The notes below the pieces were generated by a model. It saw nothing but the letters and a program-made list of their open reading frames with translations. It was not told where the DNA came from and searched no databases. Source: Azolla caroliniana (taxonomy: Eukaryota > Polypodiophyta). From it: a stretch of 64,000 nucleotides of DNA. Below are positions 32,029-40,840 of this stretch, in pieces. The position numbers and the translations under genes were made by a program. The stretch spans positions 3,720,001 through 3,784,000 of the forward strand of contig JBHGNT010000020.1 of assembly GCA_043228905.1 (NCBI GenBank). The letters are read 5' to 3'. Positions within the stretch are counted from its first letter, which is position 1, and every line of letters begins with the position of its first letter.

Positions 32029-32256
32029 GTAATAGTTGCTAATTTTTGTAGGGGTAAAGTTATTACTATGGAGAATTGAAAGAGTAAGAGAAGTAGAGGG
32101 AAGAAAACCAAGTTTATGGGGGTGTACGACTACTAGAAGGTATAGAATATATGATGTAATAAAAATAGAAATTTATGTTGGTATATGACTACAAGGGATA
32201 TAGTATATATGATATGAAGTGATGAGTGGCAAGCACTAGGGGTATAATATATCAAC

Positions 32257-32423
32257 GCTTTTTTAAGATTGCTTAAAGTGTGCGGCACTTCATCGAGGGT
32301 TGTTTGGGGTGGACTCAAGTTTAGATCTTATTTGTATGTCTAAACATAAGTAGTGATATAGTTTTAGAAGAATAGAAAAGTGAGGGCGTGGGTGGGGGTT
32401 AGGGGAGTGTAGCTTGTTGAAAT
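32257..32423 (-). repeat. Penelope-like terminal direct repeat (5' side)
   Basis: Second copy of the 163-bp repeat at 27086-27248, same orientation, almost identical. It joins the right copy of the gypsy duplication through the shared bases GAAAT. Confidence 0.88.
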
Positions 32424-33086
32424 GTGATTATAGATGGAGGCTCGGGAGTTAATGTGATTAACAAAGCTACATGTGAAAAACTAGGAATCACGGAATGGGA
32501 AGCATGTCCGTTTTGGTTACGAATGGCAGATACAAGTACGGTACGACCGATTGGTTTGCTTCGAAAACTGGATGTAATAATCGGGGGACACAGTTTTCAG
32601 ATTTCGGCAGTAATTTTGCAGTTAGAAACACAGGGAGCATACCCCTTGTTATTGGGGAGACCATGGTTAAAGAAAGCTAATATCAAACAAAATTGGAAAC
32701 AAAATGTGCTAACATTTAGGAAAGGAAAAACTAAGGTCAAGATTCCGACGCACAACAAAGTGACAACAAGCAAACAGAGTTTACCTGTACATGCAGAAGC
32801 AGTTAATATGATGGAAGGATTGGACGAGGAAGAAGAAAGTCAGTATTTTAATGATAATCAGAAAATCATCCCTCTATTTGAGGTAGATATTTTGCAAGCA
32901 TTAACACCATATGTAGACTCACACGAAGAAGTGCCAATAGATGAGCAAACAATGAAAGAAATACGAATGCAACAAGAAGCTACAGATAAGGAAATGAAGG
33001 TATCTCAGAGAGTGCAAGCCTCAGCATTAGAGGAGATCGATTTGGCAGGAGTAGAGGATGGTGAAAGAAAAACAGTCTTGATTGCT
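32424..33086 (+). repeat. Right copy of the 663-bp target duplication
   Basis: Repeats 26423-27085 and continues directly into RT at 33087. It keeps the reading frame open (CAG rather than TAG at the position matching 27005), so it looks closer to the ancestral state. Confidence 0.9.
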
Positions 33087-35876
33087 AGAGATTTGGCGGA
33101 AAATGACAAACGGACATTAATAACATTACTATTACAATATAAAGATGTTTTTGCATGGTCGTTTGATGATATGAAAGGTCTGGATCCCGCTTTTTGTCAA
33201 CATCAAATCAATTTGCATAAAGATGCAAAGCCAGTACAACAACGCAGGTACAGGTTGAATCCGAATTATGCTATCAAAGTAAAAGAAGAAATCGATAAAC
33301 TCTTAAAAGTAGGATTTATTCGACCCGTCAAAAAATCAACATGGTTGAGTCCGATAGTAGTAGTTCCGAAAAAGAATGGGAAATTTCGCGTATGTGTGAA
33401 TTACAGAAAATTGAATGCAGCGACAATTACGGATGCGTTTCCGTTGCCATTCACAGATGGGATATTAGATGCAGTAGTTGGACATGAAATTTATAGTTTC
33501 TTGGATGGGTTCAGTGGGTACAACCAAGTACGGATGAATCCGGAAGATCAGGAAAAGATAGCTTTTGTCACAGAATGGGGTGTCTTTGTGGCAGTAGTAA
33601 TGATGTTTGGTTTAAAAACAGCTCCAGCTACATTTCAGCGGGTAATACAGGAAATATTCGGGGAATATATTCCAGCTTTCATGCAGGTGTTTTTAGATGA
33701 TTTTGCGGTATATAGTCGGAAAGCTGATCATTTTGAGCATTTACAGCTATGTTTAGAAAAATGTCGAAAAGGGCGTCTTAGCTTAAATCCAGCCAAATGC
33801 GCATTCGGAGTAATGAGTGGTACGTTACTTGGGCATATTGTCAGTCAAGAAGGGATTGCAGTGGACCCAGACAAAGTTAAAGCAATTATTGAGGCAACAC
33901 CACCGACAAATGCTAAAGCTCTAAGTAGATTTTTGGGTCAAATTCGGTGGCACAGTAGAATGATTAGATATCTAGCAGACATTGTTATTCCGTTACACAC
34001 AGCAGTACACAGAGTTCCTTTTATATGGACAAGTATAGAACAAGATGCATACGAATGTCTCAAGAAGATGCTGACAAAGGTTCCGGTAGTCCAACCACCG
34101 GACTGGAACAAACCATTTCATGTTTTCGTCGATGCGTCGGACATTGCCATAGGCAGTGCTTTAATGCAATTATCCGAACCAAACTGGTATAGGCCGGTAT
34201 ACTATGCCAGTAGGAAACTTTCGTCGGCCGAAAGGAACTATTCAACAACCGAAAGAGAAGCTTTGGGAATGATATATAGTGTGAACAAATTTCGACATTA
34301 CCTTTTGGGTAAGAAATTTACATTTCATGTGGATCATTCGGCTCTACTGTATCTAGTTTCCAAACAAGAATTGATAGGCAAGTTAGCCAGGTGGACGTTA
34401 TTGCTTCAAGAGTTTGAATTCAACATTATACATCGACCAGGAGCACAGCACGCGATTGCTGACTATCTCAGTCGACTTGAATCTGGAGAAGAAGCGGTTG
34501 GTGTTAAAGATGATTTTCCAGATACTCAATTATTTCGGGTTGAGGCAATAAAAACACAAGAAATGAATGAGGAAAAAGAGGATGAATGGATTTCCGAAAT
34601 GACGATATTTCTATCAACAGGAATTCCGGCCGAACACATGTCGACAGATGAAAGAAAAAGAATTGCAATACGAAGTCGAAATTTTTGTTTATTTAATGAC
34701 ATGTTGTATCATAAAGGAGCGGATGGAATATGGCGAAGGGCAGTACGGAAATTTGAAAAATTAGCCATATTAACAGAGTCACATTGTGGAATTGTTGGCG
34801 GTCATTACGCAAGAGAAGCAACAGCCAGAAAAATATGGAATAGCGGGTTATGGTGGCCAACGGTGATGAAAGATGCTAACGAATACTGTAAGAAATGCGA
34901 TTTGTGTCAAAGAATGGGGCAACCGACCGAAAAGGATCGAATGCCTTTTCAACCGGTTTTACCTCTTGAGCCATTTCAGAAATGGGGCTTAGATTTTGTT
35001 GGCCCATTCAAACCAGCAGCTGCAAGAACCGGTAATCGATATATCATAATTGCGACTGACTATTGCACAAAATGGGTTGAAGCAAAAGCTCTCAGAGACA
35101 ATACAGCAGCATCAATAGCAAAATTCCTTTATGAAAATATATGGTGTCGATTCGGTTGCCCAATAGAATTGGTAAGCGATCAAGGCACTCATTTTATTAA
35201 CAAGTTAATTCACGAATTAACCAATTATTATGCCGTAGTTCATAAGAAAAGTACGCCTTACTATCCCCAAGCTAATGGATTGGCAGAATCGACAAATAAA
35301 ACAATTCAAACAATTTTAAAGAAAATAGTGAATGAAAATCGTACTGATTGGGATCAAAAGTTAAATAGTGCATTATGGGCATATCGTACTTCGTACAAAA
35401 CATCCATTAAATCAACACCTTTCTGAATGGCATTCAGACTTGAAGCTGTTATGCCGATCGAATTTCATATTCCGGCACTTCGTATCCAAGCGACGAATAA
35501 GTTAAATGAAATAGAATCGGAGCAGATACGCAAAGAGGCTTTATTAGTATTAGAAGAAGAACGGATTCAATCAATGTCAGCACTAGAACACAAGCAGAGA
35601 CAAATCAAGGCATTCGTAAATCGACATCGAAGGAAATCGAAAGAGCAATTCGAAATTGGGAAACCGGTATTGGTATTCCAGACGAAAATGGGACTTATGC
35701 CTGGGAAACTCCGGTATAGATGGACAGGTCCAGTATGGATAATTAATAGTAAAAATGGTACGTATCAACTGGGATCATTAACCGGAGAGGTTTTACCGAA
35801 ATGGGTAAATGGATTCCGGCTTAAACCGTATTTGGGAGATATGCCGGTAAACCTGTTTATTCAAACGGAAGAATAA
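32424..35876 (+). pseudogene. Gypsy-C protease (second copy), RT, RNase H and integrase
   Basis: A 1000-codon open frame to a TGA at 35424-35426 and on in phase to 35876. Protease IIDGGSGVNV; RT KFRVCVNYRKLNAAT, YSFLDGFSGYNQV, catalytic QVFLDDFAVYS; RNase H HVFVDASDIAIGSAL, YSTTEREALGM and FHVDHSALLYL; integrase zinc finger HCGIVGGHYARE with CKKCDLCQRMG, then LDFVGPF, VSDQGTHF and PQANGLAEST (D, D, E). The C-terminus ends LPKWVNGFRLKPYL, like Athila/Tat, with no chromodomain. No start codon of its own, because the insertion separates it from gag. Confidence 0.93.
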
Positions 35877-36003
35877 AATTTAAAAAAAAAAAAAAAAAAA
35901 AAGAAGTTCTTGTCAATAGTTCTTGTCAATGCAGAAATAGAATCTTGCCATAACATTCTGAATCGACTATAAATAGGAAGAGGAATTGCATGATTATTAG
36001 TAA
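35877..36003 (+). promoter_or_regulatory. Pol-ORF3 spacer: poly(A) tract and TATA-like box
   Basis: The pol stop lies in GAATAAAATTT and is followed at once by a run of about 22 A (35881-35902). CTATAAATAGGAAGAGG at 35967-35983 is a good TATA box, placed to start transcripts just before ORF3. The donor-like GTAAGT lies at 36000-36005 and TATTCTTTAG at 36064-36073 could be an acceptor. Gypsy-D has an A-rich tract and CTATGAATAGGA in the same positions, which supports a conserved internal promoter or leader. Confidence 0.55.
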
Positions 36004-38751
36004 GTGGTACAACCACTACACGTAGAGTTAATACTAATTAATTCCTACATTAATAGCAATTACTATTCTTTAGTCATAATGCATAAGTTAATATCTTTAA
36101 AGCATATTTCTGTATCTTCTGTGTCGCCAAAGCAACAGAAACGAGTGCAGATCTCGAAACATTCTGAGCCTTCGTGCCCTAGCTCGCCCAAACTCTGTTT
36201 TTCTGATTTTCATCGCTACAGAAGCTGTGCAGATCTCCAACCGTCATCGACAAGTGATTCAGAACAAGCAAACACAGAAGTCATGCCGATTCCTGTGTCT
36301 GAAGAACTGCGACTGTGGCTTCATGAGAGAAACTTACAAGGTTTCATCAAAGTAGCAGAAGCAGAACCTCATCCGCAGGCGGAAGAATTGGTACAACAAT
36401 TAGACATCACCAAGGTCACCACAAAGAAAATACGAAATGCATTACAGATGCCAAGAGGAGGCTTTGATGCAATTAAAAAACCTTCATCAGAAGCACTCCA
36501 ATCGTATTTCGGAGAATACTCACCCTCGGCAAAAGCATATCAGACTTATGGAGGTCGGGATGAGTTTTTCCATGAAGTGGCTAGATTTTTACTAGAGGTG
36601 GGATTTGTCAGTCCCCGTTTTTATTGTATGCCGAAAAAAAGGGCTGGGTTTATCATAGCCGCATACGAAAAAGAGGATTTCAACTGGCCACTATTGTCGG
36701 GGGAAGCTCTGAGAGAGCAGCTACAAGGGGTAAAAACAGGAAAACCAATGAAGCAAATTTTTGGTCGTTGGCTATCGGTATTGTTTCCGATTCAAGAATC
36801 GGAAACTCCTGTTCAGTCAAGAAGACCACCGATAGTACAAGCACCTCGAAGACACTGACAGGTAGCACATGAAGAATGGATAGAGGAAGAATCGGCACAT
36901 GCCGATAATATACAAACGGAAATGCCTCAGTCGGAACCACCAAGACCAGAGAATTCCGAAAACAGGCAACCAGCAGCCGAACAAGAAACAGTTGACCATT
37001 TGATAAACAAGCAGCAGCCGACAGAAAATCGACAACAAGCAGAGAAGATGCGACAAAGGACAAGGGTTAAACAAAAGGCTAATCGGCAATTCCAACCAGA
37101 AAACAGTGATGAGTCAGCACCGAAAAGGCAACGCACAAAGGAAAATTCGAATACACCTGTAGTCACAGAAGTAATAAAACCAGGGAATGAGAGCGTTTCG
37201 ACACAACTTCAACAAGGACAATCTTCAAAAGTAGCAATTCGGGAAGCACATGGGTGCTTGGATATCCCACCAGCAGCACATGAATTAGCTGCCATTTTAC
37301 AGTTCGGAACTTCATACGAACTGGTTGAATGGTTGGCTAGAAGATTGACAGAAGTATCAGAACGGCTGGCTCAAGAACATCATGACCGAATAATGATATA
37401 GAAGTCCTTACGAGGAGTGTTGGAACCTCAAGAAAATGCAGAGATAGAGAAAATCGGCTGGAAAAGAAATGCACAGAATAGAGGGGAGGCTATTGAAATG
37501 CCACCATTACATGAAGCACTGGTCGAAATTCATAGAGAATATGAAAAGGCACGCAAAGCAGCCAGTGATATGGCTGAAAGATACAAAAGTGTATCAACAT
37601 CGGCGGAGGTGCTGAAACGTCAGTTTTGTAACATACAGACAGAAAATAAAGAACTAAAAGAAAGTCTAAACAAATGGGAAACACAGGCACGACCTATGGC
37701 GTCGGAGTCAGAATGGCAGCAGAAATTGGAGGACGCTGAGAAAGCACGTCAAGCAGAAACAACAAGGGCCAACAATGCTGTATTTCGAACTACAGAATTA
37801 GAAAAACAAATAGAAACCATTCAGAATGGCCAATACAAAGTTCTCGAAGAAAAAAATCAATTAATAAACGAATTACAGAAAAATCTGGAAGAAGCTAAGA
37901 CGGTCAATCATACATATACCGAACAAATTGAGGAATTCGAAAGGTATATAGTGTCACAGGAAAGTCAATTGACAGAAAAAGAGCAGAGTCTTGAAGAAGT
38001 CAACAGAAGAATTACGGAACAGCAGGAGGAATGGAGCAAAGAGAAATCGGCATTCGAACAACAACTGAACGAAATCCGGAAGATATCGGAACAAAGGCGG
38101 CTGGACATATATGTAGTCGAATCCAAACTAATGCAGGCTGAAAGTGAAAACCGAGCCACCATTACGGATTTACGGAAAGAGTTGCAAGCCGCTCAATTCG
38201 ACGCAAGCATCACTAAGGACAAAGTGCAGCACATCATAGGGAAACATCGAAACCTAGCAAAGAAAATGATCAACGAATCCCTTACGCAAGGATGGAAGTT
38301 ATGGACGGCACAAGCGGCGGAATTACAGTTATTGCGTGCCGACAAAAATAACCGTCATGTCCAAGGTGCAGGTTTTTTTAAAATGGCACAAAAGGATATT
38401 GACAATATCCAAGAGGATATCATGAAAGATATGGACGAAATTGCGGCATTTTACAGAGAAGAAATTCAACGTATTATGCAAGAATTCGACAAAAATGATA
38501 TAGGCACTTCCGTCCAGTTGGATAAAATCGAAGCCGAAAGAACCGGCAAGACTCCTGGTCTTCAAGCTCCCGGAAGAAGTGAACCAGAGCAGCCAACCGA
38601 ATCACAACATGCAAAACCTGCTCCGAATGACGACTGTGACACAGATGAAGATGAAGATGAAGAGGAAGATATAGATGGAATACATCCAAGGCCAGAAGAG
38701 CCTTCGATTTTTGATATTCTGAACGATTCGGATGAAGAGCTACAGGAATAG
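36004..38751 (+). pseudogene. Gypsy-C ORF3: accessory protein with globular head and coiled coil
   Basis: One 916-codon frame with only two stops (TGA 36856-36858, TAG 37399-37401). The likely functional start is MPIPVSEEL (about 36283) or an upstream Met. The head holds WLHERNLQGFIKVAEAEPH, KIRNALQMPRGGF, SYFGEYSPSAKAYQTYGG, FFHEVARFLLEV and GFIIAAYEKEDFNWPLL. A Gln/Glu-rich linker with basic patches (APKRQRTK) leads to about 350 residues of coiled coil, then WKLWTAQAAELQLLR and an Asp/Glu-run tail. Gypsy-D has the same design. There is no signal peptide or membrane segment, so it is not env-like. Function unknown. Confidence 0.85.
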
Positions 38752-38754
38752 GCG

Positions 38755-38795
38755 TGGGTTCGCTGGACAAGGTCCTGGCCCACGGACGTGCCAAG
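38755..38795 (+). promoter_or_regulatory. Conserved motif before the Gypsy-C 3' LTR
   Basis: GGTTCGCTGGACAAGGTCCTG and then CCCACGGACGTGCCAAG run into the LTR with no purine tract. Gypsy-D has GGTTCGACGTACAAGGTACTG and CCCACGGGCGTGCCATG at the same place although the LTR bodies differ. CGTGCCA is complementary to the putative primer site at 24317. It may replace or overlap the plus-strand priming site. Confidence 0.6.
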
Positions 38796-39251
38796 TGTTA
38801 CCCGGACCCGGACAGTCAGTTTTACCAAACAAGTGGGAAAGCGTCGAAAACGGAGTCGGTTCGGATCGACTGTTCAGATCGATGACTCAGTAGTGAACGA
38901 AGAGAACTAAGTTAGTTAGATAATTTTGTAATTCTTGATAGTAAGTAGGAATAGTTCTTGATGAGAAAAGACCTTCGGTATACCTATAAAAGGGAACCGA
39001 AGGCATTGTAAGAAAGGTCGTTTATTTAGTAATATAAGTTTAAGTTAGGAATATCATGTACGGATTCTGTGTTCTTTCTATTGTCTATTTTGTTAAGTGC
39101 AATCTTCCTAATTTATAACTAAGTAACGATCACGGTAATTACCGATTAATATAGTATATTTCTGTTCGTAAAACACAATTCCTTGTTAGAACGTTGAGTA
39201 GCAACGTTCACTCTTCTATATCGGTAGTAGTTAGTAATTAGCCGATTAACA
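38796..39251 (+). repeat. Gypsy-C 3' LTR
   Basis: 456 bp, about 6 differences from the 5' LTR by eye. Followed by ACCTC (39252-39256), the right half of the target duplication. Confidence 0.96.
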
Positions 39252-39409
39252 ACCTCCCATATCACGGCGTCGATTTTGTCCGGTCTCTTGTCCCCGAACT
39301 GAACCGGCAGCTAGAGGTCTTTAACAATGAGCATGTCCCTCATCTTCGACTTCCATACTGAATAGTTGGAGCCGGTGAGCTTGAACATGCTGCCAAATGA
39401 TTCGTCCAT
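39252..39409 (-). pseudogene. Copia-A gag N-terminus
   Basis: Start at the ATG of MDESFGSMFKLTGSNYS (39407-39409). It reads WKSKMRDMLIVKDL, then a TAG where Copia-E has Trp (CTC-TGG to CTC-TAG), then LPVQFGD and KIDAVIWEVV up to the Gypsy-C insertion. It continues at 23849. Confidence 0.88.
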
Positions 39410-39427
39410 TTTCTGTGTCGATTTCAC

Positions 39428-39437
39428 TCTGATACCA
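39428..39437 (-). promoter_or_regulatory. Copia-A primer-binding site
   Basis: TGGTATCAGA on the minus strand, two bases from the LTR end at 39440; complementary to initiator Met-tRNA. Confidence 0.92.
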
Positions 39438-39439
39438 CT

Positions 39440-40270
39440 TAACGGGAACCCAACGATCCTTATGCGCGACGCTCGGCCACAACCGAGCGTAGAATGATAC
39501 ACAGAAAACGGGAAATAAAACACGACACAAAGGAGAGGAAGATACACACACTCTACACAGGAGGTTTACGTGGAAAACCCCAAACTAGGGGAAAAAACCA
39601 CGGCAGTCCACAGGCTGCAAACTGTCACTATGTAAGAATGTACAAAATAGTGAGTCCACGGAGGCAACGACCTCGTGCTCACGATCTTCGCCACAGGCGG
39701 CGGTTACAACAGAGGCAACGACCTCGATCTCTCTCTCTCTCTCTCTCTCTCTGTACAGTTACACACTCTGATTTCGTGCAAAACAGAAAATGACAACACA
39801 TCCTAAAAGTTTGCCCTAAGTCATATTTATACTAATTTGACTTTTCGGCTATTTACAAATATAGCCTCGATGGGCTCTCAGAAACATATTTACTAATATG
39901 TCTCTTCCTCCGGTTCTCACCGGTTCTGCACCATCCGGCTCTCCGTAGCCGGGTACTCCTCATCCGGTTCACACCGGGCCTGCACCATCCGGCTCTCCGT
40001 AGCCGGGTACTACTCATCCGGTTCACACCGGGCCTGTATCATCCGGCTCTTCGTAGCCGGGTACTCCTCATCCGGTTCACACCGGGCCTGTATCATCCGG
40101 CTCTCCGTAGCCGGGTACTCCTCATCCGGTTCACACCGGGCCTGTATCATCCGGCTCTCCGTAGCCGGGTACTCCTCATCCGGTTCACACCAGGCCTATC
40201 GGCCTCGGCCGAGTTTGTTCGTCGGCACTGTTCTTCTCCCTTCCCATCCGGAGGGACCTCTCTCCCAACA
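39440..40270 (-). repeat. Copia-A 5' LTR
   Basis: 831 bp, TAACGGGAACCC (TG mutated to TA at the inner end) to CTCCCAACA. Slightly longer than the 3' LTR because of a longer CT microsatellite (about 39729-39752). The right flank ACTCC matches the left flank of the element. Confidence 0.95.
39933..40200 (-). repeat. U3 tandem repeat, five 54-bp units (5' LTR)
   Basis: Units start at 39933, 39987, 40041, 40095 and 40149 with the same sequence as in the 3' LTR. The equal copy number in the two LTRs is expected, since both are copied from one template. Confidence 0.95.
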
Positions 40271-40840
40271 ACTCCATCATAGACTTGGTGAAGAGGAAGA
40301 GGCTGTCGACGGAGACGGAACCGGAGAAGTCGGTGGAGGTGCGGACGATGCACATAGAGGACGTGGCGCTGGAAGACGAGTTGGCGGAGAGCCACTATTC
40401 GAGGCCGCACGGAGACCCCCGTGAAGATCGGAGATGTTGATGAACCAGTGGTGGCGTTGGTGGACCATGGATCAGAAATCAATTTGATGTCCATGGACTT
40501 CTATAAATGGCCGATCAACACCAAGCACGGGTGGAAAATACGTGCAACGACACGTGCCACCGAAGAGCTGCATGGAGCCTGCCCAAATGTACGAGTAAAG
40601 ATCGGCGATGTCGAGATTGACCAACACTTCTTCGTACAGGAGACGTCCTCACATCCGGTTATACTAGGAGAACTGGACATCACGGCAACACGGATGGAGA
40701 CCAAGGTGCTGGACAACGGCTCGGCCTATGCAAGGATCAAGAGCCAAGATGGGCGTCACTCGGTCCAGTTCCTGACTGTGAGACCGAACCATGAGCGGAA
40801 CCGCGAGACCCTCGGGGGCGAAAGTCGAGAGCATTTTTAG
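40271..40840 (+). pseudogene. Gypsy-B1 protease region
   Basis: Continues gag from 19127 (HDS then IIDLVKRKRLS). The protease motif is VALVDHGSEINLMSMDFYK, with DHG where DSG or DTG is usual; Gypsy-B2 has the same DHG, so it is a family feature and not damage. A conserved HPVILGELDITATRMET follows. Relative to B2, three codons (KKGK) are missing before WPINTKHGW. The frame ends at a TAG at 40838. Confidence 0.85.

Larger units (their letters stand above)
27086..32423 (-). mobile_element. Penelope-like element lacking the GIY-YIG endonuclease
   Basis: A 5.3-kb minus-strand element with an intact ORF1 (30010-31602), a Penelope-type RT (28199-30013) with one stop, a candidate hammerhead ribozyme downstream of RT, and about 163-bp direct repeats at both ends. 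The RT ends shortly after the thumb-like LTCWLNGKKLRNHL with no GIY-YIG domain, as in the endonuclease-deficient Athena/Coprina groups known from rotifers, fungi, plants and protists. It lies inside Gypsy-C pol, flanked by a 663-bp duplication. Base composition is sharply different from its surroundings: the coding strand is rich in C and A and poor in G. Confidence 0.87.
23850..39251 (+). mobile_element. Gypsy-C: Athila/Tat-like gypsy element with ORF3, bearing a Penelope-like insertion
   Basis: Plus-strand element with 456-bp LTRs (23850-24305, 38796-39251) differing at about 6 positions by eye, and target duplication ACCTC (23845-23849 and 39252-39256). The order is gag with two zinc knuckles, protease, RT, RNase H, integrase without chromodomain, a spacer and the extra ORF3. 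Gag-protease-pol share one frame interrupted by point stops. A Penelope-like element (27086-32423) sits in pol and is flanked by a 663-bp copy of the protease-RT junction. Without it the element is about 9.4 kb. Confidence 0.95.
19128..40270 (-). mobile_element. Copia-A: full-length copia element split by Gypsy-C
   Basis: A minus-strand Tnt1/RE1-type copia element with both LTRs (19128-19951 and 39440-40270), primer site, polypurine tract and full domain order. The target duplication is ACTCC (19123-19127 and 40271-40275). Gypsy-C (23850-39251) lies in its gag; without it the element is about 5.7 kb. By eye its LTRs differ at about 2% of positions apart from microsatellite length. Each domain has one or a few stops or frameshifts, mostly TAG from CAG, GAG or TGG codons, so it is recently dead. 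Confidence 0.95.

Noticed and set aside
27086-32423. An LTR retrotransposon bounded by 163-bp LTRs
   Set aside because: Repeats lack TG...CA ends, there is no primer site, gag or integrase, and the RT is Penelope-type.
32257-32423. Second hammerhead ribozyme in the 5' terminal repeat
   Set aside because: CGATGAAGTGCCG on the minus strand superficially resembles the core, but U4 and the GAA/stem II context are missing.
36004-38751. Env gene of an endogenous retrovirus
   Set aside because: ORF3 has env-like position, but I see no signal peptide, cleavage site, fusion peptide or membrane segment; it is soluble and coiled-coil.
37417-38751. Host coiled-coil gene captured between elements
   Set aside because: It is in phase with the preceding ORF3 parts, and the same arrangement occurs in Gypsy-D, so it belongs to the transposon.
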